Shown one piece after another: positions 49,002-57,467 of a DNA stretch of 64,000 nucleotides. Both the position numbers and the translations under genes were made by a program. Position 1 is the stretch's first letter. Each line of letters starts with the position of its first letter. The notes beneath the pieces are model-generated. The model made no database searches. It was not told the origin of the DNA and saw only the letters and a program-made list of their open reading frames with translations. Origin of the DNA: Pseudoflavonifractor sp. 524-17 (lineage in GTDB: Bacteria > Bacillota > Clostridia > Oscillospirales > Oscillospiraceae); the NCBI RefSeq assembly GCF_009935845.1, contig NZ_QWEK01000024.1, positions 1 to 64,000 of the forward strand, given 5' to 3'.

Positions 49002-49916
49002 ATGTACAGTGTCATTGACATCGGCTCCAATACCATCCGTCTGTCCGTCTATGAGGCCGGCGGAGGAGCCCTCAAACCCATCTTTCGGGAGAAGAGCCAT
49101 ATCGGGCTGGCGGGTTATGTCTCCTCGGAGGGCCGTCTGTCCCGCCTGGGGCTGGAGCGGGCGGCAGAGGTGATCTGCCAATTTTGCGCCATTGTACACC
49201 GCCTGTCCATTCCCAGCCTGGCGGTATTTGCCACCGCCTCACTGCGCAATATCTCCAATACGCAGGAGGCCCTGGACTTTCTCTCCGGCCGGACTGGCTG
49301 CCAGATTGAGGTCCTCTCCGGCGAGGAGGAGGCCCTCATGGACTTCATCGGCGCCACCGGCGCCTTCCCTCTCCAGGACGGACTGCTGGTGGATATCGGC
49401 GGGGGCAGCACGGAGCTGGTCTTTTTCCGCGGCGGCGCGGTCCAGCGGGCCCTCTCCATCCCTGTGGGCTCCCTCAATCTCTTCCACCGCTATGTCTCCC
49501 AGCTGCTCCCTGAGCCAAAGGAGTGCGCGCGCATCCAGCGCCGGGTGGCCAAGGAGCTGGACAAGCTGGATCTGCCTCAAGACCGCCGCCCGATGATCTG
49601 CGGGGTGGGAGGCTCTGTCCGGGCGGCTGGCAAGCTGGCCCGCTGGCAGGCGGACCTCCCCCCTGACCACCGCACCCTCTCCTGCGCCGTCATCTCCCAG
49701 CTTCTGGATCGCTTCTGCGACCAGCGGAGAAAGAATCTGGATCTCCTCCTCCAGACCGTCCCAGAGCGCATTCACACCCTCCTCCCCGGCATGGCGGTCC
49801 TGCGCCAGATTGCCCAGACCTTTCACAGCGAGACCATTTTTATCAGCGACTGCGGCGTGCGGGAGGGCTACCTCCTCACCCGGGTGCTGGGGACAAGGCG
49901 GCTGGACGGGCAATGA
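49002..49916 (+). CDS. Ppx/GppA-family exopolyphosphatase
   Basis: A 304-residue ASKHA-fold phosphatase. The phosphate-1 motif YSVIDIGSNTIRLSVYEAG lies at the N-terminus, and the phosphate-2 motif LVDIGGGSTELVFF at about residue 130-143. SGEEEALMDFIGA contains the catalytic glutamate region. The family hydrolyses polyphosphate chain ends and in some cases pppGpp. The length (about 300) is that of the short Ppx form without the C-terminal HD domain. ATG 49002 follows GGGAGGAG; the frame is open further upstream without a ribosome site. Its stop overlaps the ppk start (ATGA), so polyphosphate breakdown and synthesis are co-expressed. Confidence 0.9.
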   Translation: MYSVIDIGSNTIRLSVYEAGGGALKPIFREKSHIGLAGYVSSEGRLSRLGLERAAEVICQFCAIVHRLSIPSLAVFATASLRNISNTQEALDFLSGRTGCQIEVLSGEEEALMDFIGATGAFPLQDGLLVDIGGGSTELVFFRGGAVQRALSIPVGSLNLFHRYVSQLLPEPKECARIQRRVAKELDKLDLPQDRRPMICGVGGSVRAAGKLARWQADLPPDHRTLSCAVISQLLDRFCDQRRKNLDLLLQTVPERIHTLLPGMAVLRQIAQTFHSETIFISDCGVREGYLLTRVLGTRRLDGQ

Positions 49917-52036
49917 GAGTGGAGTTGAAGCACTATACCCAGGACCGGGAGCTGTCCTGGCTGGCGTTTAACGTCCGGGTTCTGGAGGAGGCCCTGGACG
50001 AGCAGGTTCCGCTCTTGGAACGCCTGCGCTTTGCCGCTATTTTTTCCCGCAATCTGGACGAGTTTTTCATGGTGCGGATGGCCCGTCTGGCCCAGCTGGC
50101 CGCCGCAGATCATGGGAAGTCCGCCGCCCGGCGGCAGATGCTGGCGCTGTGCGCCGCCGTGGGTACCCTGTGTCCCGGCCGGGACTGGACCTGGAACACG
50201 CTGATGGAGGCCCTTCAGTCCCAGGGGATTCAGGACCTGGATCCTGGGACGCTGGACCCCGGCCAGCGCGCCGCCCTGGACCGGCAGTTCCGGCAGTCCA
50301 TTTTTCCCTTTCTCTCCCCGCAGATTGTAGACGCGTTCCACCCCCTTCCCCTCCTCGCCGGCGGCCAGCTGGCCGTCGCCGCCCGGCTGGAGCGGGGGAA
50401 ACACACCGTCTTGGGACTGCTCCCCATTCCCGCCGCTCTCCCCCGGCTTATCCCCCTCCCCGGCGCCGGCTTCCCCTTTGTGCGGCTGGAGCGGCTGCTC
50501 CTGGACCGGCTCCCTGACCTGTTCCCCGGCTGTCAGATATCCGGGGGCAGCTGTATCCGGATCACCCGCAGTGTCCGCCTCCCTTTGGACAACGGACCCC
50601 TGGATCCCCAGGACAGCGACCTGCGCCGCTATGTGGGCCGGCTGCTCCAGCGGCGGCAGAGTCTGGCAGCGGTCCGGCTGGAGAGCGACTCCCCCCTGGA
50701 CCCCTTTTTGGCCCGCGCCTTGGCCCGGCTTCTGGACCTGGACCGCCGGCAGTTCTTCCTCTCCGCCATGCCCATGAACCCGGACCAGATCATCGCCCGG
50801 CTGGAGTCCGCTGTCCGCGCCCCCGCCCTGTACTATCCCCCGTTCCGCCCCAAATCCCCTCTGCCGCCCCCGGGGGGAATGCTGGCGCTGGTGCGGCGGC
50901 AGGACGTGCTTCTCTCCTTTCCCTATCAGAGCATGGCGCCCTTTCTGGCGCTGCTTCAGGAGGCCGCTGTCTCCCCCCGCGCCCGTTCCATCCAGATTAC
51001 CGTCTACCGCCTGGCCCGGCAGGCCCGGCTGATGGAGATTCTCTGCACCGCCGCCCGGCGCGGCAAGGAGGTTCTAGTCTTTTTGGAGCTGCGGGCCCGC
51101 TTTGACGAGGCCAACAACATCGCCTGGTCCCGGCGGCTGGAGGAGGCCGGCTGCCGGGTGTTTTACGGCGGCCCCGCCTATAAGGTCCACGCCAAGCTCT
51201 GCCTGATCACCTTCGCCGGACTGGGAGGGCCCCGTTATCTCACCCAAATCGGTACCGGAAACTACAACGAGTCCACCGTCCGGCAGTATGCCGACCTGTC
51301 CCTGATCACCTCTGACCCCCAGATTGGGGCGGAGAGCGCCGCCTTTTTCCGCAGCCTGGCCGCGGGAAAACTCCCTGGTCAGGGAAGGGTGCTGCTCACC
51401 GCCCCCCTCTCCCTCAAGGACCGGCTGCTGGCCCTCATCCAGGCAGAGACGGCCAAGGGCCCCCGGGGCCGCATTGTGTTCAAGTGCAACGCCATTACCG
51501 ACCGGGACATCATCCGCGCCCTCTCGCTGGCCTCCCGGGCCGGGGTGCGGGTGGATCTCATTGTCCGTGGGATCTGCTGCCTGCGGCCGGGCGTTCCGGG
51601 CTATACCGACCACATTCAGGTTACCAGCCTGGTGGGCCGTTTTCTGGAGCACGCCCGGCTCTACTCCTTCGGCCAGGGCCCCTCCCACCCGCTCTACCTG
51701 GGCTCTGCCGACCTGATGCGGCGCAACACTGAGCGCCGCGTGGAGCTGCTGGTCCCCCTCCGGGATCCGGCCGTCCGCCGTCAGGCGGAGCGTCTCCTGG
51801 CCCTCCAGCTCCGGGATACCGCGAAAGCCAGGATCCTCCAGCCAGACGGCGTCTATTGCCGGCCCAACGCCGCGCTGCCGTTTCATGCACAGGGGTATCT
51901 TATGGAGCAGGGGGGCCCTGGGATATGTGCTCGCCGCACGGGCCGCTTACGCAGCGGGCGCCAGGGTCCTTTCCCGAAAGGACCCTGGACCCAAAGGGCT
52001 CAAGGGGGGTCGCCCCCCCTTGAGAATCCCCCATGA
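49913..52036 (+). CDS. ppk1: Polyphosphate kinase 1, C-terminus extended by a repeat insertion
   Basis: A 707-residue kinase that polymerises ATP terminal phosphate into polyphosphate. The N-terminal domain has RELSWLAFNVRVLEEA and FAAIFSRNLDEFFMVRMARL. The catalytic domains carry SFPYQSMAPFLALLQEAA, the autophosphorylated histidine in AYKVHAKLCLI (about 428), TQIGTGNYNEST and a second histidine near SHPLYLGSADLMRRN. About residues 1-675 follow the family; the last roughly 30 residues (ARRTGRLRSGRQGPFPKGPW and beyond) are encoded by the MITE-like repeat starting near 51946 and look foreign. The native C-terminus has therefore been replaced or extended. The catalytic residues are intact, so activity is probably kept. 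It overlaps ppx by four bases. Confidence 0.93.
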   Translation: MRVELKHYTQDRELSWLAFNVRVLEEALDEQVPLLERLRFAAIFSRNLDEFFMVRMARLAQLAAADHGKSAARRQMLALCAAVGTLCPGRDWTWNTLMEALQSQGIQDLDPGTLDPGQRAALDRQFRQSIFPFLSPQIVDAFHPLPLLAGGQLAVAARLERGKHTVLGLLPIPAALPRLIPLPGAGFPFVRLERLLLDRLPDLFPGCQISGGSCIRITRSVRLPLDNGPLDPQDSDLRRYVGRLLQRRQSLAAVRLESDSPLDPFLARALARLLDLDRRQFFLSAMPMNPDQIIARLESAVRAPALYYPPFRPKSPLPPPGGMLALVRRQDVLLSFPYQSMAPFLALLQEAAVSPRARSIQITVYRLARQARLMEILCTAARRGKEVLVFLELRARFDEANNIAWSRRLEEAGCRVFYGGPAYKVHAKLCLITFAGLGGPRYLTQIGTGNYNESTVRQYADLSLITSDPQIGAESAAFFRSLAAGKLPGQGRVLLTAPLSLKDRLLALIQAETAKGPRGRIVFKCNAITDRDIIRALSLASRAGVRVDLIVRGICCLRPGVPGYTDHIQVTSLVGRFLEHARLYSFGQGPSHPLYLGSADLMRRNTERRVELLVPLRDPAVRRQAERLLALQLRDTAKARILQPDGVYCRPNAALPFHAQGYLMEQGGPGICARRTGRLRSGRQGPFPKGPWTQRAQGGSPPLENPP

Positions 52037-52417
52037 CGATAGGCCCACCCGGCGCACCGCGCCGGATGACTGCCATGCCGATGTGCCAGTCTGGCAGACA
52101 ACGCAGTCCCAGCTAAAGTCTTGGGCTTACGTTACAATAGAAGCGCCGGGCCTCCCTGGTCGGCCCGGGGGTTTGTCCACAGAGGACGTTCCCCCCGGGC
52201 CGACTGGGGAGGCCCGGCACATGAAACCCGGTCTGGCAGAAGACTTACGCAGGGATCACCTATCTCGAAAGGCTCTCAGGACGTTGAGGCAGTGGTGGCG
52301 GCGGGGCACGCCGCCTGGGCCCCCGCGCTGGGGGAGTCCAGAGGGGGGATGATCCCCCCTCTGGCCCTTTGGGTCCAGGGCCCTTTCGGGAAAGGGCCCT
52401 GGCGCCGCCCGCGCAGG
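51946..52417 (-). repeat. Full-length MITE-like element, copy B (about 472 bp)
   Basis: It is the reverse complement of copy A at 17428-17850 along its whole length: the CCAGGGTCCTTTCCCG hairpin at the left, CCACCCGGCGCACCGCGCCGG, GTGCCAGTCTGGCAGACAACGC, CCGGGCCTCCCTGGTCGGCCC, the GACTTACGCAGGGATCACCTAT block, and the right terminus GGCGCCGCCCGCGCAGG. It carries an extra segment near 52168-52220 not present in copy A. Its left end lies within the ppk reading frame and its right end is 25 bases from the next gene. Confidence 0.8.
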
Positions 52418-52442
52418 GCCGCTCCCCCGGGGGTTCCCCGCA

Positions 52443-52634
52443 CTACTTAGGCTTTGCGGCCTTAACGAACCGGTGGCAGGCTGGCGTATCGATCCGCTTA
52501 TCCCGAAGACGGGGGTTGATGCAGTGACCGACATCCAGGGGGAAAAATTGCTTGTAGCGGCACTTAGTGTAGTGGCGGAGAAAATGTTTGCAGTACTGGC
52601 AGGTTTTAAGCTCCTCCTGTTTTTGCTCGTCCAT
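52443..52634 (-). CDS. Small Cys/His-rich protein, probable zinc-binding
   Basis: A 63-residue protein. Cysteines lie at residues 12 and 15 (CQYC), 25 (KCRYKQ), 38 (GHC) and 53 (PACHRF), with His at 18, 21, 37 and 54: enough ligands for one or two zinc ions. It starts with ATG 52634 behind AAGGAGGTG, with a good promoter just upstream. Its stop codon lies 25 bases from the right end of MITE copy B. It is divergent from a small ribbon-helix-helix gene. It resembles short Cys-rich proteins of gut Clostridia without known function. Confidence 0.7.
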   Translation of the reverse strand: MDEQKQEELKTCQYCKHFLRHYTKCRYKQFFPLDVGHCINPRLRDKRIDTPACHRFVKAAKPK

Positions 52635-52653
52635 AATAACACCTCCTTCATGA

Positions 52654-52681
52654 ATTATACGCTATTTAGCCTAAATTGCAA
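52654..52681 (-). promoter_or_regulatory. Promoter of the Cys-rich protein gene
   Basis: On the minus strand, TTGCAA (complement of 52676-52681), a 16-base spacer and TATAAT (complement of 52654-52659); the start site would fall just before the ribosome site, giving a very short leader. Confidence 0.65.
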
Positions 52682-52685
52682 GCCC

Positions 52686-52714
52686 TTGTTTTTATTTTCC
52701 GCTTGCGCTATACT
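52686..52714 (+). promoter_or_regulatory. Promoter of the ribbon-helix-helix gene
   Basis: TTGTTT (52686-52691), 17-base spacer, TATACT (52709-52714), back to back with the divergent promoter of the Cys-rich gene five bases away. Confidence 0.55.
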
Positions 52715-52753
52715 CATGTATCATTCCGTAAGGTTATGTAAGGTGGTGGCATT

Positions 52754-52933
52754 GTGCCAGAAGCGATGCTTGTAAACCGAATCCGTCTGTCAACTTCTCT
52801 AAAAAAAGAACTCGCCGCGCAGCTGGACCTTGTGGCGCAGAAATCCAGAATCCCAAAATCCAGACTGCTGGACGAGGCGGTGGAGGACCTTTTGGTGAAG
52901 TACAGCCATTTGCTGCAAGAGGACAAAAAATAA
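52754..52933 (+). CDS. Ribbon-helix-helix (CopG-like) DNA-binding protein
   Basis: A short, 59-residue protein. The core NRIRLSTSLKKELAAQLD...SRIPKSRLLDEAVEDLL reads as one beta strand and two helices, the ribbon-helix-helix fold of CopG/Arc repressors: a hydrophobic strand (IRLSTSL), helix A (KKELAAQLDLVAQKS) and helix B (SRLLDEAVEDLLVKY). GTG 52754 is preceded by AAGGTGGTGG; an ATG four codons later is an alternative start. It is divergent from the Cys-rich protein gene and followed directly by a terminator. Small RHH proteins often repress their own promoter; toxin-antitoxin antitoxins have this fold too, but no toxin-sized partner is clear. Confidence 0.75.
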   Translation: MPEAMLVNRIRLSTSLKKELAAQLDLVAQKSRIPKSRLLDEAVEDLLVKYSHLLQEDKK

Positions 52934-52967
52934 GCGGGACGGCTCAGGCCGTCCCGCGGATCCTTTT
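52934..52967 (+). terminator. Terminator after the ribbon-helix-helix gene
   Basis: GCGGGACGGC (52934-52943) and its perfect complement (52948-52957), followed by GGATCCTTTTCC, starting right at the stop codon. Confidence 0.8.
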
Positions 52968-52969
52968 CC

Positions 52970-53095
52970 TTGACAAACTAAGGGCAGGTAGTATAATAAA
53001 AACAGAAGGGCGCTGTTACGACGGTCAGCCCGATTCAGTAGATAGATGTTCTATGCTGACTGCTCGCGCTACCGGGCAGTCAGCACACTTTTGTG
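52970..53095 (+). ncRNA. Candidate small RNA with its own promoter and terminator
   Basis: A near-consensus promoter, TTGACA (52970-52975), 16-base spacer, TATAAT (52992-52997), would start transcription near 53004. No credible coding sequence follows on the plus strand; a terminator-like 10-bp perfect hairpin (TGCTGACTGC 53054-53063 with 53076-53085) and ACACTTTTG end it near 53092. The predicted RNA is about 90 nt with GTCAGC/GCTGAC repeats that can pair among themselves. The next gene (gtrA-like) is on the opposite strand and ends at 53164. Confidence 0.5.
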
Positions 53096-53163
53096 GCGGA
53101 TATGTAAAGCATAAAAGCCAGACATACCGACAGCCGCAGTGCAAAACGCCCCCGCTTATTTTG

Positions 53164-53574
53164 TCATTTGCCCTTGCGAAAGGCGAAAAAACGCTGTCCG
53201 AAGTAGTTAAGTACCGTATACAGCCCCATGCCCACCAGCTTGGTCAGGCGTTCCCACCAGACCGGGGCGAGGAACTCCGGCCGGGGGAGGATGAACATCA
53301 GGGGCTGGGCGATGCCGTAGGCCAGCACGTAGCATACCGCCACGTTGAGGGCGAATTTGACGGCAGAGCGGCCCATGGTCTCCTCGCTGTGGAAGGTAAA
53401 CTGCCGGTTGAGAAAAAAGCTCATCACTGCGCCGGCCACGTAGGCGATGGCGGTGGAGGGCCAGTAGCCCAGGCCCTCCAGCAGGAACATCAGCACCATG
53501 GACAGCAGGGTGTTGCCCACGCCCACCAGCAGAAATTTTGGAACGGAGGCGTCCAGCAGCTTAGTTTTCTTCAT
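53164..53574 (-). CDS. GtrA-family membrane protein
   Basis: A 136-residue protein with four hydrophobic segments and the GtrA pattern: FLLVGVGNTLLSMVLMFLL at the start, AYVAGAVMSFFLNRQFTF in the middle and a VLNYFGQRFFAFRKG end. GtrA proteins are thought to flip or hold lipid-linked glycosyl units used by the partner GtrB glycosyltransferase in cell-wall or teichoic acid glycosylation. It overlaps the glycosyltransferase gene upstream by 14 bases. Start ATG 53574 lies within that gene. Confidence 0.9.
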   Translation of the reverse strand: MKKTKLLDASVPKFLLVGVGNTLLSMVLMFLLEGLGYWPSTAIAYVAGAVMSFFLNRQFTFHSEETMGRSAVKFALNVAVCYVLAYGIAQPLMFILPRPEFLAPVWWERLTKLVGMGLYTVLNYFGQRFFAFRKGK

Positions 53575-54520
53575 GCCGGTCCAGCACCTCCTTTAACAGG
53601 AAACGGGGGCGCCCCTTGGTCTCCAGATAGATTTTTCCGATATATTCCCCAATAATTCCCAAAGACAGGAGAATCAGTCCTCCAATGGCCCACACGGAAC
53701 AGAACACGCTGGCCCAGCCCAGCACGGTGGCCCCGTTGGCCCAGCGGACAATGGAGTAGATCAGAGAAATCATGCTGATCAGAAAGATCAAGAACCCCAG
53801 CAGCGTGATATACCGGATGGGCTTTGTGGACAGGGAGGTGATGCCCTCCATGGCGAAGGAGAGCATTTTTTTCAGGGGGTACTTGCTCTCTCCGGCGAAG
53901 CGCTCCCCCCGCTGGTACTCCACTATGCCGGTGGTGTAGCCGATCATGGGCACAATGCCCCGCAGGAAGAGGTTGACCTCCTTAAACTCCGCCAGCCCCT
54001 CCAGCGCCCGCCTGGACATGAGGCGGTAATCGGCGTGGTTGAACACCGTGTCCGCCCCCAGAAAGCGCATCACCCGGTAAAAGCCCTCGGCGGTGAAGCG
54101 CTTGAAGAAGGTGTCCTTCTCCCGGCTGGAGCGCACGCCATACACAATGTCGCACCCGGCGTAGTACTGATCCACCATGGCGTCCACCGCGTTGATGTCG
54201 TCCTGGAGGTCGGCGTCCATGGAGATGACCATATCCGCCCGGTCCTTGGCGGTCATCAGCCCCGCCAGAAGGGCGTTCTGGTGTCCCCGGTTGCGGGTGA
54301 GATTGGCGCCGGAGAAGACAGGGTTTTCCTGGTGGAGCTGGCTGATGAGCGCCCAGGTGCGGTCCCTGGAGCCGTCGTTGACAAAGAGAATCCGGCTGTC
54401 CGGGGAGATTTTGTCCGCGGCGATGAGCGCCTCCAGCTTGGCCCTGAGCCGCGCGGAGGTCTCCGGCAGCACCGCCTCCTCGTTATAACAGGGAACAACG
54501 ATATATAGAATATCTGCCAT
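53561..54520 (-). CDS. Family 2 glycosyltransferase (GtrB / polyprenyl-phosphate glycosyltransferase-like)
   Basis: A 319-residue enzyme. The GT-A domain has IVVPCYNEEAVLPETSARL, LFVNDGSRDRTWALI and the metal-binding MDADLQDDINAVDAMV (about residues 93-108), followed by SSREKDTFFKR. Two C-terminal membrane helices lie at about 230-255 and 265-295. It transfers a hexose from a nucleotide sugar to undecaprenyl phosphate. ATG 54520 follows GAGGTAAATT; an in-frame ATG 21 codons earlier gives a non-conserved extension. Co-transcribed with GtrA. Confidence 0.9.
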   Translation of the reverse strand: MADILYIVVPCYNEEAVLPETSARLRAKLEALIAADKISPDSRILFVNDGSRDRTWALISQLHQENPVFSGANLTRNRGHQNALLAGLMTAKDRADMVISMDADLQDDINAVDAMVDQYYAGCDIVYGVRSSREKDTFFKRFTAEGFYRVMRFLGADTVFNHADYRLMSRRALEGLAEFKEVNLFLRGIVPMIGYTTGIVEYQRGERFAGESKYPLKKMLSFAMEGITSLSTKPIRYITLLGFLIFLISMISLIYSIVRWANGATVLGWASVFCSVWAIGGLILLSLGIIGEYIGKIYLETKGRPRFLLKEVLDRHEEN

Positions 54521-54597
54521 TGAATTTACCTCATAGTTCTGGAATGATGGGTCTATTCTATCCCTATTGAGAGAAAAAGGCAATGCCTTTTGACGGA

Positions 54598-55401
54598 TTA
54601 TTCCGACAGAAGGATTCGGTCGTTATCCAAATCCTTTCCCGCGCCGGCCCGGAAACGGCGCAGCAGCTCCTCCACCGTGAGCCCCCGGCGCTCCTCCCCC
54701 TTCAGGTCCAGGACGATCTGTCCTGCGTCCATCATCAGCGTCCGGTTGCCCAGGGCCAGGGCGGAGTGCATGTTGTGTGTAATCATCAGGCAGGTCAGCT
54801 TGTGCCGGGCCACAATGTCCTTGGTGAGGGAGAGGACCTTCTCCGCGGTGGCGGGGTCCAGAGCGGCGGTGTGCTCATCCAGGAGGAGGAGCTTGGGGGG
54901 CACCAGCGTGGCCATAAGCAGCGTGAGGGCCTGCCGCTGCCCGCCGGAGAGCAGGCCCACCGGCTGGCGCATCCGATCCTCCAGCCCCATGTCCAGCAGG
55001 GCCAGCTGGTCCCGGAAGAAGTTCTTTTCCTCCCGGCTCACCCGGCTGAAAAAGGCCGTCTGGTGCTTGGCGGTGCGCAGATAGGCCAGGGCCAGGTTTT
55101 CCTCAATGGTCATATTGGGGGCGGTGCCCCGCATGGGGTCCTGGAAGAGCCGGCCGATCTGGCGGCTGCGGCGGTATTCCGGCAGGAAGGTGAAATCCGT
55201 TCCATCCACGGTAATGGCGCCGGCGTCGGCAAAAAAGACCCCGGCGATGGCGTTGAACAGAGTGGACTTTCCCGCCCCGTTGGACCCGACAATGGCGGCG
55301 AAATCCCCCCGCTCCAGGTGGAGGGTGACGCGGTTCAGGGCCCGTTTCTCGTTGACGGTGCCGGGGTAAAAGGTTTTGGAGATTCCGTCCAGCTTGAGCA
55401 T
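54598..55401 (-). CDS. trpZ: Tryptophan ABC importer ATPase (TrpZ-type)
   Basis: A 267-residue ABC ATPase: Walker A GSNGAGKST, Q-loop FQDPMRGT, signature LLSGGQRQA, Walker B LLLLDEHTAALDP (Glu-His instead of Glu-Pro after the catalytic glutamate, typical of this subfamily). It pairs with a single permease and a DUF534-type binding protein in an operon controlled by a tryptophan T-box, so L-tryptophan or a precursor is the likely cargo. ATG 55401 follows GAGGAGGGG. It begins one base before the end of the permease gene. Confidence 0.88.
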   Translation of the reverse strand: MLKLDGISKTFYPGTVNEKRALNRVTLHLERGDFAAIVGSNGAGKSTLFNAIAGVFFADAGAITVDGTDFTFLPEYRRSRQIGRLFQDPMRGTAPNMTIEENLALAYLRTAKHQTAFFSRVSREEKNFFRDQLALLDMGLEDRMRQPVGLLSGGQRQALTLLMATLVPPKLLLLDEHTAALDPATAEKVLSLTKDIVARHKLTCLMITHNMHSALALGNRTLMMDAGQIVLDLKGEERRGLTVEELLRRFRAGAGKDLDNDRILLSE

Positions 55402-55402
55402 A

Positions 55403-56314
55403 TCAGCGTTCCCCTCCTCTGTGCCGGCGGGCGGCATGGCGGCGCTTTTGCAGCCCGGCCCACTGCTTCAGTGCGGGCATGGCGATGGCCCCGGCCACAA
55501 TCACCGCCGCGATCAGTTTCAGATATTCCCCCGGCACGTTGAAGCGCAGGGCGGCCACGTAGAAGAGCTGGTAGATCACGCTGCCCAGCAGCACCGCCGC
55601 CACGCAGCGGGCCATGCCGCCCCTGCCGATCAGGGTCTGGCCGATGATCAGGCTGGCCAGGCCGATGACGACCATACCGGTGCCCTGGTTGATGTCGCTG
55701 CTCTTCATGTACTGGGCCACCAGCCCCCCGGACAGGGCGGTGAGGGCGTTGGCCACGCACAGCCCCACAGTGATGGTGAACACCGGGTTGATGGAGGAGG
55801 CCCGGACCATGTCCTTATTGTCCCCTGTGGCCCGGATGGACAGCCCCAGGCGGGTGCCAAGAAAGAAAACCAGAGCGCCGCCCGCGGCCAGCACAATCAC
55901 CGCCGCCACCGCCAGCTTGGCCCAGCCCCCCAGCACCCCGGCGCCCTGAGCCAGGGTAAAGACGGTCTGGTTTTTCAGGCCGATGGGCCGGTTTGCGCCC
56001 CCCATGACCATCATATTGATGGAGTAGAGGCCGAAATTGGTGATAATCCCCGCCAGAATGGAGGGCACCCCCAGCTTGGTCTGGAGGAAGGCGGTGACAA
56101 ATCCCGCCGCCGCCCCGGCGGCCACCGCCATAGGCAGGGCCAGCACCGGGTGGCCTGCCAGGCAGACCGTGGCGGATACGGCGCATCCCAGGGTAAACGC
56201 GCCGTCGGTGGTCAGGTCGGCGATGTCCAGAATGGAGTAGCTCAGAAAGAGGGCCAGGGCCACCAGGGCATACAAGAAGCCCTGCTCCAGCGCGCCCTGA
56301 AGGACAATCAGCAC
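55403..56314 (-). CDS. trpY: Tryptophan ABC importer permease (TrpY-type)
   Basis: A 303-residue membrane protein of the BPD_transp_2 class with about eight to nine hydrophobic segments (GFLYALVALALFLSYSILDIADLTTDGAF at the start; SIRATGDNKDMVRASSI as coupling loop). The start is placed at GTG 56314: AAAGGAG lies eight bases before it. The in-frame ATG at 56332 contains that ribosome site inside its own coding sequence and has none upstream. It is the middle gene of the T-box-controlled operon. Confidence 0.88.
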   Translation of the reverse strand: MLIVLQGALEQGFLYALVALALFLSYSILDIADLTTDGAFTLGCAVSATVCLAGHPVLALPMAVAAGAAAGFVTAFLQTKLGVPSILAGIITNFGLYSINMMVMGGANRPIGLKNQTVFTLAQGAGVLGGWAKLAVAAVIVLAAGGALVFFLGTRLGLSIRATGDNKDMVRASSINPVFTITVGLCVANALTALSGGLVAQYMKSSDINQGTGMVVIGLASLIIGQTLIGRGGMARCVAAVLLGSVIYQLFYVAALRFNVPGEYLKLIAAVIVAGAIAMPALKQWAGLQKRRHAARRHRGGER

Positions 56315-56377
56315 AGAAAAAACTCCTTTCATGGCGCTGTGCCCCCGCACGGTTGCGGGGGCACAGGACCCTATTTT

Positions 56378-57388
56378 TTATTCTTCGGTGGTGACGACCT
56401 CGTTAAGAGGAGAAGAGGTCATGGAGGCAAAGACGCTGTAGTCCGCCCCCAGGGCGGCGGCGGTGTCGGTGTTGACGGTGATGATGCCGCCCTCCATCAC
56501 GTGGTACTCGGGGATGACGCCGGTCTGGAGTACGTCAATGGCCATGCCGGCGGTGTAGGTGCCCAGCTCGGTGTAGTTTACCCCGCAGGTGGTGAAGGCG
56601 CCGTTGCGCACGAAGGAGTCTGCGCCGGTGTAGTGGGGGAGCTTGGCGTCCTTAAAGGTGTCCGCGATGGCCAGCTCAGAGGCCATGATCACGTTGTCCG
56701 TGGGGGTGAAGACGGCGTCCACCTGGCCTACCAGGCTGTTGGCGGCGGAGACTACCTCGCTGGCGGCGCTGGCGGTCTTCTCCACATAGCCGATGCCCTT
56801 TGCGTCCAGATACTCCTTGGCCTGGGCGATGGGGGCGGCGGAGTTGGTCTCGGACAGGGAGTAGAGCAGGCCCACATTTTTTACCTCCGGATTATAGGCC
56901 AGCATCATGTCCAGGATAAAGGGGGTGTTCAGGGCGTCGCTGGTGCCGGTGACCCGGTCGATCCCCGTCAGGCCGGCGGCCTCCGGGTCGCTGATGGCGG
57001 CGTAGACCACAGGCATGTTCTGTTCCTCGGTGGCGGTGACCATGTACTGGGCGGCCATGGAGGCGATAGGGATGACCAGATCATAGTCCCCCGCGGCCAC
57101 CTGGGCGCCGATCTGGCCCAGAAGGGTGGGATCGTTCTGGCCAAAGTATTCCTTGTACTCCACGGTAAAGCCCTCTTTTGCTCCCCGGGCCTCCAGCTCG
57201 GCGATGATGGCGGCGCGGATTTCGTCCAGAGAGGCGTGGTCCAGCTGCTGGACGATGGCGATCCGGTAGGTCTGGCCGCCGGCGGGGGCGGGGGACTGGG
57301 CCGCGCCGCTGCCGCCGCCGCAGCCGGTGAGGGTGAGGGTCAGGACGGCGCCCAGAGAGAGTGCGGTTGTAAACAGAGTCTTTTTCAT
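56378..57388 (-). CDS. trpX: Tryptophan ABC importer substrate-binding lipoprotein (TrpX-type)
   Basis: A 336-residue lipoprotein: signal peptide with lipobox TLTGC (Cys23) and a Gly/Ser/Pro linker, then an ABC_sub_bind (DUF534) domain: YRIAIVQQLDHASLDEIRAAI, DLVIPIASMAAQYM, TPTDNVIMASELAIADTF. TrpX proteins are the tryptophan-specific branch of this family in Firmicutes and Streptococcus. ATG 57388 follows GAGGAACAC. It lies directly downstream of the tryptophan T-box, which gives independent support for the substrate. Confidence 0.9.
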   Translation of the reverse strand: MKKTLFTTALSLGAVLTLTLTGCGGGSGAAQSPAPAGGQTYRIAIVQQLDHASLDEIRAAIIAELEARGAKEGFTVEYKEYFGQNDPTLLGQIGAQVAAGDYDLVIPIASMAAQYMVTATEEQNMPVVYAAISDPEAAGLTGIDRVTGTSDALNTPFILDMMLAYNPEVKNVGLLYSLSETNSAAPIAQAKEYLDAKGIGYVEKTASAASEVVSAANSLVGQVDAVFTPTDNVIMASELAIADTFKDAKLPHYTGADSFVRNGAFTTCGVNYTELGTYTAGMAIDVLQTGVIPEYHVMEGGIITVNTDTAAALGADYSVFASMTSSPLNEVVTTEE

Positions 57389-57467
57389 GTCGTGTTCCTC
57401 CATAAAATAAAAGTGCTCTGGGCGGCGATGGAGGGGCCGCTGCCAACGGCCGTTTTTGGAAACAAAA

